DNA of 64,000 bases from Hexactinellida sp. DTS-2022 (taxonomy: Eukaryota; Porifera; Hexactinellida): contig JAPNXP010000015.1 in the NCBI GenBank assembly GCA_028753945.1, forward strand, positions 930,001-994,000. The letters run 5' to 3'. The position numbers and the translations under genes are program-made. Under the pieces are notes generated by a model. It had not been told where the DNA came from. It did not search any database and worked only from the letters and a program-made list of their open reading frames with translations. Shown piece after piece: positions 49,601-59,355 of the stretch (its first letter is position 1; the number at the start of each line of letters is the position of its first letter).

Positions 49601-50296
49601 AACAGTCCTAACTTCTCGGAATGCTTCGAAATCGCGAGAGAGAAAGTAAACACAACTACTCGGCTGGAAAGAGAAAAGTACTTCCTCTCTAACGAGAGTC
49701 TCCTCTTGATCCCTGAGTACCGGAAGCGGCTGCAGGTGCTGCGGAGACTGGAGTACGTGGACGAGGGTATGATCATACAGACTCGCGGCAAGATCGGGTC
49801 TGGCTTCTCTGTTAACGAGCTTCTGTACACAGAGCTTATCGTCAGTAACTTCTTCCAAGAGCTGACTCACCAGGAGTCAGTAGCGCTCCTCTCGTGCATC
49901 ATATTCCATCAGAATGTAGAAGCGCCTAAACTTAGCGAAAAGCTGAAGCGTGGCAGAGATAGAATACTGGAGATTGCCAAATACATTGTGGAATGTGAGA
50001 GAGACTGCCAACTACCGGTTTCTAGCGATGACATATTAGAGCAGTTAAATTTCGGTTTGGTAGAGGTAGTCCATGAGTGGGCCATGGGTAAAACTTTCGC
50101 AGAAATTATGGAGAACACAGAGGTACATGAGGGTATCATAGTTCGTTGCATTCAGCAGCTTAACGAGGTGTGTCGCAACATTAGAGAGGTGGCACACACG
50201 ATAATGGGCACTGAAGAGCTGAGCGATAAGATGAAGCTTGCCAGTGACTGTATTAAGCGAGATATCATATTTACAGGGAGTTTATATATTAATTGA
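46667..50296 (+). CDS. SKIC2: SKI2-type RNA helicase (superkiller complex)
   Basis: A single exon from ATG 46667, about 1209 aa. A divergent N-terminal domain with Pro/Ser-rich linkers (about 1-265) leads into the Ski2-like helicase: FDFELDTFQKRAV, motif I AHTSAGKT (about 292), IYTSPIKALSNQK, motif II DEVH (about 382), motif III SATVPN, and motif VI QMAGRAGRRGKD. An insertion/arch region and the DSHCT C-terminal domain follow (about 1030-1200). The RNA helicase of the cytosolic Ski complex feeds mRNA 3'-to-5' into the exosome and rescues stalled ribosomes. GVHHSGILP and FATETFAIGVNMPARTVVF confirm the Ski2/Mtr4 family; the long N-terminus favours SKI2 over MTR4. The next gene begins 116 bp after its stop. 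Confidence 0.95.
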   Translation: MNETSLLDRIETTHLIELGAGPNARLHLLQEDPSHPTPSHLTPTSPLPFGFPPSTFITDTLDLYLRDVTNTPLYQRLSCAPEVWEPAVRHAALLTAPHPPAPPFRLTVGRHPITGALQEYCEEATEPPARREDCSEEVLSLLRLERPEQLLTRPPGFLPAAREAPVDTGTAGIPDLISSAERVDFSWVELQAADKAELVAMETAELDTELEEVLKQAEENTPPVLQQTALPVSAQQPRGAYEFTVQVDSVGEVRSFEEQLPRPARKFDFELDTFQKRAVLLLEQHQSLFVAAHTSAGKTVVAEYAIALAQKHHKKAIYTSPIKALSNQKFRDFKDIFGDVGIITGDVQLEKTAQCLIMTTEILRSYLYRNDSIMSDVEWVIFDEVHYINDEERGVVWEEVLIMLPPDVRIVMLSATVPNAADFAEWVGQTKRSNIHVIKTLMRPVPLRHCIYTGNSSKTSNQLFAIAYNQGLNTIENIEGYKEANLVIKERLRNHVKQADSHTQLKQDRNIWKSLIESLNKEEKLPLIGFVFSKRKCDELSEMMANIVCLTTSSERGYIHTFFTKSIARLNACDRVLPQIQRMLFLLKKGVGVHHSGILPILKEIVELLFQKGCVKVLFATETFAIGVNMPARTVVFDSVVKFDGHNRRNLQPGEYIQMAGRAGRRGKDEQGLVIIIAKNELPDFSVFHEMMFGKPLVLSSKFRLRYSMILNSLTSQSFSTEELIRKSFAESDTTKQESNVREEIKQLEKTLSSLPLVTDPYCTDIVEFYKLCVTRANLNRKVTKTALEKGSQKVITSGRIMVVRVGFSKYTIGALMFVGLQNPTSLNPNISPKRSYTLVLLKQRDSTRATEEDRIEPYRKEFSLIFPEHVEGLELIETDGRVVVAVCQQVVRKFDTGSARRVAEDIRRREQPRFSKDPPENTTLQLLEELKRILVTYSMGQVPTSTAKDLHISTLDFADMSHDLMRVEKQLESFPCDNSPNFSECFEIAREKVNTTTRLEREKYFLSNESLLLIPEYRKRLQVLRRLEYVDEGMIIQTRGKIGSGFSVNELLYTELIVSNFFQELTHQESVALLSCIIFHQNVEAPKLSEKLKRGRDRILEIAKYIVECERDCQLPVSSDDILEQLNFGLVEVVHEWAMGKTFAEIMENTEVHEGIIVRCIQQLNEVCRNIREVAHTIMGTEELSDKMKLASDCIKRDIIFTGSLYIN

Positions 50297-50412
50297 ATAT
50301 TTTGATATATTTCTATTGTACAATTTAATAGCTAGGAAATATGAAATTGAAATTGGGTCTGTTAGCAAGCCTGAATATTTGGCTGATGAACTAACGCTTT
50401 ATTTGTGATTAG

Positions 50413-51912
50413 ATGGCTTGTGCCAGAGGCGGAGAAGGAGAAAACTTCTATTCTCAGCTAAAATCTGCCCGCTCTGGGCTGAGAGAGAAGTTCTCTCTAG
50501 CTCACAAACTGCTCCTGGAGAGAGAGCTGGCTATGCTACTGGAGCTGCAGGAAATAGAAGACTCGATTCGTAAGGAATCCAAGTTACTGACTGGATCGAG
50601 AGAAGAGCTTCTGGCTACCAAAGAGCAGCTGTTCTCCTCTCTGAAAGGAAATGAGAACAGAGACATTCTACAGACATTGCTTGTTCCTCTTGATGCTAAA
50701 CTGAGAGAACTGGAGGAACGAGTAAATGTACTCCAGAAAAATGAACTTAATTGGAACAAAAAAGGAGCGATTAGATATTTAATCAGAGAGCTAAGCTGCA
50801 CTTTTGAACTCGAAGGAATAGAAGATTCGTACCCAGAGCAAGTACAGAAACTGACTCAACAGAAAAAGGAGATTTTGGCTACCAAAGATCTGTCATACTC
50901 CTCTCTGAAAGGAAATGAGAACAGAGACATTCTACAGACATTGCTTGTTCCTCTTGATGCTAAACTGAGAGAACTGGAGGGAGGAGGAGAGTTATTTCGG
51001 AAAATTGAACTGAAGTGGGCAAGAGAAGGACGGCTGGAAGATTTTATTTGTACTATCAAGACGTACAAATTTAAAGCTGATTCTGTTTGCAAAAAGAATC
51101 CTGTTCTAGTAGCTTGTAAGTATAGACAGGAAACTGATAAACCTGGATACTTCAAATATCCAACTTTCATTGCTATAAATCCGAAAACTAACAACATTTA
51201 CATAGGCGATGAGTCTAACCATCGTATACAGGTTTTCGATGAATCTTGTCAGTATTTAATCTCCTTTTCAGAGAATATGAGTACTCCGGCCGGTATTTGT
51301 TTCCTTAACGACAAGGTCTATGTTACACAGTTTGCTAGTAATGCTATTAATGTTTATTCAGCAGACGGTGAGTTTATTAAGTCTAGTGGAGGTAAAGAAA
51401 TGGAGCTCGACCATCCATGTGGGATTAGTGGTTCCGAATTACACAGTGCACTTTATATATGTGGTAGAGATAATAACAGAGTACAGGTTTTTAATATTGA
51501 CCTATCTCTCAAGTGTACTATTGACGGATTTATTAGACCAAGAGACATTAAAGTAACTAGAAAAGAGATATTTGTTTTGGACGAAAGCAATCCTTGTATC
51601 CATGTCTATGACTATCAACACAAGTTAATAAGAGAACTTATTTCTTTTGGTAACGCAGAACGTCAAGTTTCAAATTCACTTTATTTCTGTGTGGACTCGA
51701 ACTCGAATATTCTGATTACTGACTTCTCAGCTTGTTGCGTGAACATATTCACCAGAAATGGCAAACTAATTCAGAGATTTGGAACCAAAGGAGAGAACCC
51801 CGGCGAATTTATCTCTCCTAGAGGGATTGCAATAGATTCGAAGTGTAGGATTATTGTAGCATCTCGGAATCCGAATCACTGTATTCAATTCTTCCCATCA
51901 AGTGAGATTTAG
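50413..51912 (+). CDS. NHL-repeat protein with duplicated coiled coil
   Basis: A 499-aa single-exon protein. Residues 1-215 are charged heptad-rich coiled coil containing an internal duplication: SLKGNENRDILQTLL...KLRELE occurs at about 76-100 and again at 162-186, nearly identical at DNA level. From about residue 240, six NHL-type blades follow (FKYPTFIAINPKTNNIYIGD, STPAGICFLNDKVYVTQF, LDHPCGISGSELHSALYICG, then three more, ending EFISPRGIAIDSKCRI). No RING or B-box. The layout resembles 15819-17126. The start codon follows directly on an acceptor-like ttgtgattag. Only 116 bp separate it from SKI2. Confidence 0.85.
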   Translation: MACARGGEGENFYSQLKSARSGLREKFSLAHKLLLERELAMLLELQEIEDSIRKESKLLTGSREELLATKEQLFSSLKGNENRDILQTLLVPLDAKLRELEERVNVLQKNELNWNKKGAIRYLIRELSCTFELEGIEDSYPEQVQKLTQQKKEILATKDLSYSSLKGNENRDILQTLLVPLDAKLRELEGGGELFRKIELKWAREGRLEDFICTIKTYKFKADSVCKKNPVLVACKYRQETDKPGYFKYPTFIAINPKTNNIYIGDESNHRIQVFDESCQYLISFSENMSTPAGICFLNDKVYVTQFASNAINVYSADGEFIKSSGGKEMELDHPCGISGSELHSALYICGRDNNRVQVFNIDLSLKCTIDGFIRPRDIKVTRKEIFVLDESNPCIHVYDYQHKLIRELISFGNAERQVSNSLYFCVDSNSNILITDFSACCVNIFTRNGKLIQRFGTKGENPGEFISPRGIAIDSKCRIIVASRNPNHCIQFFPSSEI

Positions 51913-52636
51913 CATTTTCATATTAGCCTTATATCTCACTCAAAGTTTTATTATTATTGATTATTTTGAAGTTTTCGAAACACTCCATTTTCTTAGAATT
52001 CTATAGATTTTTCTTAAATTATCCTCTTTTATTAATAATTAAATTACATACTTAATAAAAAGTATTTTTCTAAGATATTACGCCATTATACATAAAGTAG
52101 GATAAATTATTCATCTGGCCTGTACATAACACACTGATTATAACCTTTTGACTAGAGCCCCGAGCCCGTTATGCACTTTTTGCTTAGAAATTAGTATAGT
52201 TCTAGTATTACAACATAATAGTTTTGTAATAAATTCCGAAAAATTTCTCGATATTGTTTGCGGTCTGAGGAACATTTTGTTAAGATTATGTGGCCTGATA
52301 TAAATGATAGTTTGCGGAACCCTGCCCTATACGTACAATGCATGCAAATTACTCCGGATAGTACGAATACATTTCGGGTCCATAGAGTCTAGTATACTGT
52401 ATTCCTTGAAAGCTTTAAATATTATCAATTATCAAGCTCTCCTGTTTCTACCAAATTTGTATCTTTATTCTTGTAGGAATTAAAGTTGCTTACGATTGCC
52501 AGTCAATACCACTATTGAATCCCGATAAGCACTAATTCTTATTACCACACATACCACTATAATGTAGTAAGTACTACTGCTAAGTATCTACTAATGAATT
52601 AATATAATTAGCTGTCAAGTTGTTTAACATTCATAA
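51913..52636. other. Spacer with family-A MITE remnant
   Basis: A family-A-like right end lies at about 52310-52402 (atgcatgcaaattactccgg ... gagtctagtatactgta). Otherwise AT-rich, and no gene is seen. Confidence 0.55.
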
Positions 52637-55600
52637 ATGAAGAACCTCACTGACAAGGAGCTCTCCAGCTATGCCACCAATTTGAAAAAATTCGAAAAAG
52701 ACGGGTTTGTTGGAATTGTACTGACGGACAGCGGGTTGCTAAGGAAACGCAAAGGAATTCATTTGTATTATATGAAACTGAAGGGGAACTTGTTGTTCTA
52801 TTTTAAAGTGACTGAGAGAGGGGAGTTGGTGGAGAGCCAGCTGGAAGGCTGTCAGGTGTTGGAGGCGTGTGTGCCCCGTCTTGACGAGGGAATTAACGAC
52901 GAGTTCAAGTACAGAATAACTCTGATATACCCTAAGATTATAGAGGACAAGTTTATCTTTACATTCTACATACGGGAGCGGGAGGATGCCACTGCCTGGG
53001 AGCAGGCTATAAACAGAGGGAGATACGAGTATCTCAGGAAAAGGTTCAGCGAGCTGAGGAACCAGCTGCAGGAGGCGACCGGAAATGATCCGGTTGAGGG
53101 AACATACTTCGCTTGCAAGCCCGTCCTAGACCCGGGACAGCTGGAAGCCCCTCGGAGACCCAACATTCTTCCGAACGGACCGGAGCAGCCGTACCTCGAG
53201 CTCTCCATAGCCTGCTCCAGTCTGGTGTCCGTAAGCCCGGAGTCCGTCCCCAGTCCGATGATTAAGGTGAGTCTGTTCGACGAGAGCGTGGGGAAGTGGA
53301 TAAAGTTCTGCCAGACAGAGACCGTGGAGAACTGCGCGGATCCGCAGTTCATATACACCATCTGTCTCTCGGAGGAGCAGGCCAAGACGCACTCGCGCGC
53401 CAGGTTCGAGGTGTATGACGTCAGAAACAAGAAGGAGGGGATCGTCAGTCGCATAGGCCAGTCGGACTGCCGGCTGTCCGCCCTCAAGCAGAGCGACGGG
53501 CTGAACACGCTGGAGATAAAGGGTGCGGATGAGGAGGAGAACCTGAAGGGGTTTATTTATATCCAAATATCCAATTCTAACGGAGACAGCAGCCGCGCTC
53601 AGCTGGTGGCGAAGAGACTGACGCAGTACATGCAGAACTCAGACGACAGCCCGAGGCGCTCCGAGAACCTGATCAGCATATCGAAAGAGATCCAGGACCA
53701 CAGTCTCATCCTCAACTCCATCACCAGCTCCTACAGACTCCCGCAGAGGGACAGCTGCGAGGTGCTGCGCGTGACCGAGGTGATGAGTGAGTCCCGACAG
53801 GTGTGGGACATCACTATCGGCCTCATACAGGTGTGCATCATAGAGGAGACGGAGAGGTTGTGCGAGCTGGAAGAGCTGAACGGCCTCAATCAGCTCTGGC
53901 AGGACCGAATGCAGGACTTGATGGAAGAGAAGAAGTCGTTCGTTAACCACTACCGATCTTGCATTGACCATCTCAGCAAGCACGAAGCCAAGAAGTTCAC
54001 TTTTAAGCGCAGCATCGACAAGAAGCTAGTTTGGCTGGAGTGCATGGCCACCAACCTGCACATACAGACCATGAAGGTGTGTGCAGGCCCGCCAGGCGCC
54101 GACACCGCTAAGCTCACCTCGCAGTACGACACTATCACAGTTGGGTGTCCCACGGCTTACAATCTCAAATTCAAGTCAGGCGGCCTCAGGAAACTCCTGC
54201 AGACGGACTCCCCGCTGTGCCTGCAGAGCCAGGAGGAGAAGCGGGTGCGGGACCTGCTGGAACAGCTGCCGCTGCTCATGAACAGTCTCAAGAAGAATGT
54301 GTACGACGTGTTGAAGCACGGCTGTCGCAAGCAGAAGCTAGAGATGCAACTGGCGATTCAAGAGCTATACAAATGGATGGGATCTGACTTCTACACGCTC
54401 CTAGCCACGCCCCTAATCCAGGAGAGTCTCCTCTCTCTGCAGCAAGCTAAGACGGCGCCCCCCTCTCCGAACAAACGGGTCCAGTCTGTCATATTCAACA
54501 ACACCGACGAAATTCAGAACGACCCTCTCACGTTCGGCTTCACGGATAGTGAGTTTGAGACGCTTAACTTGCTAGAGAGCGACTACTCATTAACGGAAAT
54601 GATCAAACGCGCCGAGAACCACCTGGACGCGCTGAACAGCAGCGTGAAGGAGTTCCTGCAGGACGACTACCGCGGGCGGCTGCAGCAGGAGCAGTGGGAC
54701 CTGCTCATGAAGCCGTCAGCTGACGCCCTGCTCGAGTCCGCCCAGCTGATGTTCAGTCAAACCCGACTGGCTCTCCTGTTCTCGGTCTACCGCGACCATT
54801 TCCAGCTCAGCGAGAGCGGCTCTCCCAGCGGCGTGAAGGGCATACGTCATCGCAGAGACATCTGCTTCGTGCAGGCGGCAGCAACGGTGGCCGTGTCTTT
54901 CTCTATTCACCTGAAGAGCAATATACTGGACTGGAGTTTCATGGCGCAGCTGCATAACATTGGGTTCCTGGTGCACTGGGAGTCTCTCATCAGCACCTGC
55001 GGGGAGGAAAACGCAATGCTGGAGGACATAGAGGTCGCTAAGGTAGACGTCAACCACAGTTTGTATTTCCAACTTGTTTCGCAGTCAAATGAGTTGTATG
55101 ACGATAAACCGATTATAAAGGGGAAGCGATCCCGCGTTATAATACAGATTCCGATCTCAAACTCTCTCTTCCAGCTGCTGCCTTATCCGCTACAGACAGG
55201 ACAGCTTATTAAGATCGTTTGGATCATGTTCAATATCGGAATCAATGAGCATCAGACGCTAGCTGACCGCCTAGGCGACTCTACAACCCAGGATCGGATT
55301 AACCAGAGGAGTCTGTCTGACCTGAGGAAGTACTTTATGAAGTACTCGGAGCTGTTCTTGTACGCGACCGAAGAGCTAGGCAAGAGTGTTGAGGACACGA
55401 AGCGGATGTTGGACCGTCTGCAAGAGCTGGTGTACCAGCGGAAACAGAAGCACGTGGAGATCCTACAGCTGTCTGCTCTGCTCTGCCGCAAGATGAACGG
55501 CTCGCGCATCACCTCCTGCAAGAGCGGGAAGGACCGCACGAGCATGTCTTCCACTCTGGAGCAGTGCCGGATCCTCTCCCTCAACCATAACCTCAGAGAA

Positions 55601-55768
55601 GACATGTTCTACAAAACACTCGACGCCATGCGACTAACGGGCACTCGCATTTGCAACGTAGAGAAGAACATTGGGGAGCGCTGCTACGCGTTTAACAAGC
55701 TACAACGACTGATGCTACCGGCTGATTACAGACCGCCAGATGGAAGTTATAAGAAACTACAGAGTTAA
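52637..55768 (+). CDS. INPP4: Inositol polyphosphate 4-phosphatase (INPP4-type) with PH-like and C2 domains
   Basis: A single-exon 1043-aa protein. Residues about 20-140 look like a PH domain (GLLRKRKG...YYMKLKGNLLFYFK, closing Trp in ATAWEQAI). A C2 domain covers about 185-320 (YLELSIACSSL...RARFEVYDVRNK). A long helical middle carries the family segment KSGGLRKLLQ. The catalytic CX5R motif CKSGKDR starts at Cys961, followed by TSMSSTLEQC, and the C-terminus ends ADYRPPDGSY, as in INPP4A/B. It removes the 4-phosphate from PI(3,4)P2, limiting PI3K signalling. Vertebrate enzymes have CKSAKDR, and I do not recall an annotated PH domain in them. Confidence 0.93.
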   Translation: MKNLTDKELSSYATNLKKFEKDGFVGIVLTDSGLLRKRKGIHLYYMKLKGNLLFYFKVTERGELVESQLEGCQVLEACVPRLDEGINDEFKYRITLIYPKIIEDKFIFTFYIREREDATAWEQAINRGRYEYLRKRFSELRNQLQEATGNDPVEGTYFACKPVLDPGQLEAPRRPNILPNGPEQPYLELSIACSSLVSVSPESVPSPMIKVSLFDESVGKWIKFCQTETVENCADPQFIYTICLSEEQAKTHSRARFEVYDVRNKKEGIVSRIGQSDCRLSALKQSDGLNTLEIKGADEEENLKGFIYIQISNSNGDSSRAQLVAKRLTQYMQNSDDSPRRSENLISISKEIQDHSLILNSITSSYRLPQRDSCEVLRVTEVMSESRQVWDITIGLIQVCIIEETERLCELEELNGLNQLWQDRMQDLMEEKKSFVNHYRSCIDHLSKHEAKKFTFKRSIDKKLVWLECMATNLHIQTMKVCAGPPGADTAKLTSQYDTITVGCPTAYNLKFKSGGLRKLLQTDSPLCLQSQEEKRVRDLLEQLPLLMNSLKKNVYDVLKHGCRKQKLEMQLAIQELYKWMGSDFYTLLATPLIQESLLSLQQAKTAPPSPNKRVQSVIFNNTDEIQNDPLTFGFTDSEFETLNLLESDYSLTEMIKRAENHLDALNSSVKEFLQDDYRGRLQQEQWDLLMKPSADALLESAQLMFSQTRLALLFSVYRDHFQLSESGSPSGVKGIRHRRDICFVQAAATVAVSFSIHLKSNILDWSFMAQLHNIGFLVHWESLISTCGEENAMLEDIEVAKVDVNHSLYFQLVSQSNELYDDKPIIKGKRSRVIIQIPISNSLFQLLPYPLQTGQLIKIVWIMFNIGINEHQTLADRLGDSTTQDRINQRSLSDLRKYFMKYSELFLYATEELGKSVEDTKRMLDRLQELVYQRKQKHVEILQLSALLCRKMNGSRITSCKSGKDRTSMSSTLEQCRILSLNHNLREDMFYKTLDAMRLTGTRICNVEKNIGERCYAFNKLQRLMLPADYRPPDGSYKKLQS

Positions 55769-56143
55769 TGGAATATCACACAAATAATCGTTCGTGATGC
55801 TGTGTTATCAATTTTTAGTAGCTGTTTTCAGCTTTTGAAGAACTTTCCTAGCGATTTGCTCGCTTCTAAATTATAGTAAAATGATTCTGTTTGTATAATA
55901 ATTTCGGGAGTAATGCTGATTATGTATTTAGCGTTCTAATAATGTATATTAATAAATAAAGAATTTGTACCCGCATCTACTCAAATATAGTCGAATACCC
56001 TTTGATGATCATTGTGTATTAAAATTTATTTTTAATTATTTTAATTAAAGATTCATTGTTCTTGTTGTATATTCATTTATCCATAAATGTAGTAAGAATG
56101 GCTATGTAAGGAGACGAAGGAGAGAGTTCCTTCCTTACTGGCT

Positions 56144-56350
56144 ATGCTACTGGAGCTGCAGGGAATAGAAGACTCGATTCGTAAGGAATCCAAGTTACTG
56201 ACTGGACCGAGAGAAGAGCTTCTGGCTACCAAAGAGCAGCTGTACTCCTTTCTGAAAGGAAATGAGAACAGAGACATTCTACAGACAATGCTAGCTCCTC
56301 TCGATGCTAAACTGAGAGAACTGGAGGGAGGAGTTATTTCAGAGAATTGA
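56144..56350 (+). pseudogene. Fragment of NHL-gene coiled coil
   Basis: The 68-codon stretch matches residues about 37-102 of the protein at 50413-51912 (LLELQGIEDSIRKESKLLTG, REELLATKEQLYS, GNENRDILQTML), with nucleotide identity continuing from about 56125 to 56330. It ends in TGA with no NHL propeller downstream. It looks like a partial duplication across the INPP4 gene. Whether it is transcribed is unknown. Confidence 0.8.
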
Positions 56351-56698
56351 ACAGAGTTGAGAGAAATATATTCAAATAGAAATTATGATTTGGGACAAAT
56401 ACATTGAAATAGAAATTAGAAATACCACCAAGAAAAACCATAGACTACAATGTTAAATCTATTCGAAAGAAAGAATTTAGTTAGCATTTTACAGACGATT
56501 ACTAACATTATGTAATGATTTTATGATAGTGATTACAATCAGGATAAAGATAATTATTTCAATGAATTATATAAAATTAATTTAATCGTAAAAGGCTCTG
56601 AGACAATTTATCGAGAAATATCAACGTAAGTTGATTCATCGGAATGTGTGGTAATTAGCCATTTGAAAGTATAAATATGAACCTTCACTATCAAACCA
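56351..56698. other. Spacer upstream of the first 7TM gene
   Basis: AT-rich. No gene or repeat recognised. Confidence 0.5.
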
Positions 56699-57820
56699 AT
56701 GTATTTCCGCAATTTACAATACATGATGATTCAATTCCTCCATTTGGTTGAGGGCGTATTTCCTTTCCTAATAGTTCCCTACACGGTAGCGTCCCTAATC
56801 GTAATATCCTATTACACATATCTGAAATATATCAACTGGAGAGATATACGAACAGTACCTGTATATACTGGATATCTAGTGGATCTGGATAAGGTTAAGA
56901 AGAATCTGCGAATAAAATCAACAGTTTATAACTTCATTCTAATATTGTCAATTGCAGAGTTAATAGATAACTTATTGATGCAAACCGCTCTAATTGTAGA
57001 GTTTGACTTTAAACATCCTAATACGCATAAAGTTAGTATTTCCAACTCTTGCGTTATTAGGGACGGTGACTTAACCAACCTCGAAAATAAATCTATTTTT
57101 CATATAGTAAGAGCATTGGATATAGGTATAGCCATTTTGACAATGTTTCCAATAATAATGTCTTTGTTTTATGTCATTCTAAGGCGCTTATATATAAACT
57201 ATCCTTACCATCAACACATACGGAAATACATCGTGTACATACTGGTGCAGTTTATCTTGAAGGTATCCTTAACGTGTTTCCTACAAACAAGGTACTTCGA
57301 GCAGTTAATATTATTCCCTCTAATTGTGATCGACGTTAGCATTTACATGTCTACATCTCACAAGTTCTGCCTGTTGCTCAAAGGGAGAAGGAATGAGGCA
57401 CGAATTCATTCAAGTGAAACACATTATTTGATTAAAAAAAGCATTGTCAGACAGTTTTTCTTTGCTCAGGTTGTTACATTGTTTGCTTTTTCGTTGATAA
57501 TAATTGCCACCTTCCTCGCTTTCATTTCCGTACCTCTCGACTTGTTTGCCAACAACCCATGTTACCTATCCTATATCTCTCTCGGTTATCTTCCGGACAT
57601 AGCGATACCAAAAGACATTAGTAAGCTGTTTCACTCAATAACGAAGTTCTGCCTTAACATAGAGCTTACATTAGCATTTATTGGGGAAATGTTAGTGATT
57701 TTCATAAATATAGCATTAAGCATGGGAATAATAACCGTGCTAATTGAAAAACGAAGAAGGTTTATTAATATTAATGATAAAATAAAGCCAATTATGGAAA
57801 TTTACCGAAGTCTACTATGA
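56699..57820 (+). CDS. Orphan seven-transmembrane protein A
   Basis: A 373-aa single-exon protein with seven hydrophobic helices at about 15-43, 74-102, 132-165, 175-198, 200-228, 250-281 and 322-355. Basic loops after helices 1, 3 and 5 (NWRDIRTV, RRLYINYPYHQHIRK, LLKGRRNEARIH) and a basic tail (EKRRRFININDK) place the C-terminus inside. This is the topology of a G-protein-coupled receptor. A Cys in the helix 2-3 loop (SNSCVIRDGD) and an NKS glycosylation site lie on the predicted outside. No DRY, NPxxY or other class signature is visible. I do not recognise the family. An inverted paralogue lies at 59356-60450. A lineage-specific chemoreceptor is one possibility, but that is inference. Confidence 0.72.
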   Translation: MYFRNLQYMMIQFLHLVEGVFPFLIVPYTVASLIVISYYTYLKYINWRDIRTVPVYTGYLVDLDKVKKNLRIKSTVYNFILILSIAELIDNLLMQTALIVEFDFKHPNTHKVSISNSCVIRDGDLTNLENKSIFHIVRALDIGIAILTMFPIIMSLFYVILRRLYINYPYHQHIRKYIVYILVQFILKVSLTCFLQTRYFEQLILFPLIVIDVSIYMSTSHKFCLLLKGRRNEARIHSSETHYLIKKSIVRQFFFAQVVTLFAFSLIIIATFLAFISVPLDLFANNPCYLSYISLGYLPDIAIPKDISKLFHSITKFCLNIELTLAFIGEMLVIFINIALSMGIITVLIEKRRRFININDKIKPIMEIYRSLL

Positions 57821-59355
57821 AGAGAAGGAAGCTACCATTCTCCAACAGCAAGACTATACTTTGATTAAATTTTATTTGATATTAATTTACACGTATATAA
57901 TCTTCCATAATTATATTCTATGACATTGCTTGCTTTACCATCAATTTGTAAGCGTGAAATGTGCAATGTCCAGAAGTAGCTTCATTTGTTAGTGAATGAA
58001 AGATAGCTATGGCTCTTCTGGCTATACAGGTTGCATTTAATGTAGAACCTAGGGGCTAGATAATTTTCGATATAATTAAATTTAGAATCCTCTCCTATAC
58101 CTTAACATTAATTTGTGATTTAGGCGTATGAAAATTGGATCAGACCAGGATTAGGAGCGTATTTACAAATGGCTGTATACATTGCTTGGATGTGAAAGAA
58201 GGATGGAGAGAGATTACATATTCAGCAAGGAGACAAAATGCAAAAATGCCATTAATTAACGAACTTGTTGCAACTGCAGTTATGTACATATATGTACTGT
58301 TAACAGCAAATTAGAACAGTTAACAGCTTAAGAACAAAGTTTCCAGTTAATAACTGCTTGTAACAACACGGTATAGGTTAAATTTGGAAGGCTGTAAACT
58401 TAATACTTTGGGAGGAAAGGTTAGCTGTTAACCTCTGACAGCAAAATTGGCTGTTTGCAGTATTTCTACTATCTCTGCTAAATAATGTGTATATAAATTT
58501 AACGACGAATGCCTCGCTGTAAAACGACCCGATTTCGGCTATCTTAAGTATAATGGAATTTCTTGAAGCATTATATTAATTAGGGACACAAGTGCGAATA
58601 AATGTTTAAAGACACTTCGTACACAATGTTGGGGATATGTAATATCCATGGGGTTTCTCTTCAATTATACATTAGCAGATTTTGTATGGGACTAATATAT
58701 ACTGTACTTACTAAGGTATCAATGTTAATTTTGTGCTTTTGTCACCCAGTCCACCTCTCCCTAAGACCGTCACTGTCTACTTCTCCATAACAAGTGTAAT
58801 TGCATAATTTATATAAGTGTACTTCTTGCGTCTGTCGTCAGTAATTCAGTGATAGCGGAAGCAGTTTAATAGTGTTCAGACATAGCCTCACTGTTCACAT
58901 CTAGTGTTCAGGCTATTGGCTGAGTACCCATATACGTAGAATAAAAAAATCAATTTAAATTTTGTTAGAGTTTACCATCTTATAAATAATTCAATTACAA
59001 TGCAGTTTAGTTCTCCGCAGTCCCTCGTCACCTTCCAAGAGTTCTCCAGTTTAGCTTGAGGGTTCATAGAACCAAGGTTTCATCAGCTAGAACATTATTA
59101 GCACCTATGCTAACTAATAATTCACGAACAATTCATTATTCAAGAAAGTCAACTTAAATTAATGATATTATTAACTGCAGTCAACGTCCGTTAATTCGAT
59201 TATTCGCTAATTATCAAAATGGAACAAATTGTTCATCCGCTATAACTTATTTACGTACACATTTAGCTCACACAGAGATAGTATAGCATGTTACAGAATA
59301 AAATTAATACAATAAAAGTAATCCTGCTGTTGAGCAATGGTAGCCTCTCTTCTCT
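57821..59355. other. Spacer between convergent 7TM paralogues
   Basis: Holds the right half of repeat R (58078-58180) and several gttaacagc motifs (58290-58440). No gene recognised; the open frame at 58602-58790 has no support. Confidence 0.55.

Noticed and set aside
58602..58790. Possible small gene between the 7TM paralogues
   Set aside because: 62 codons without domain, conservation or composition signal.
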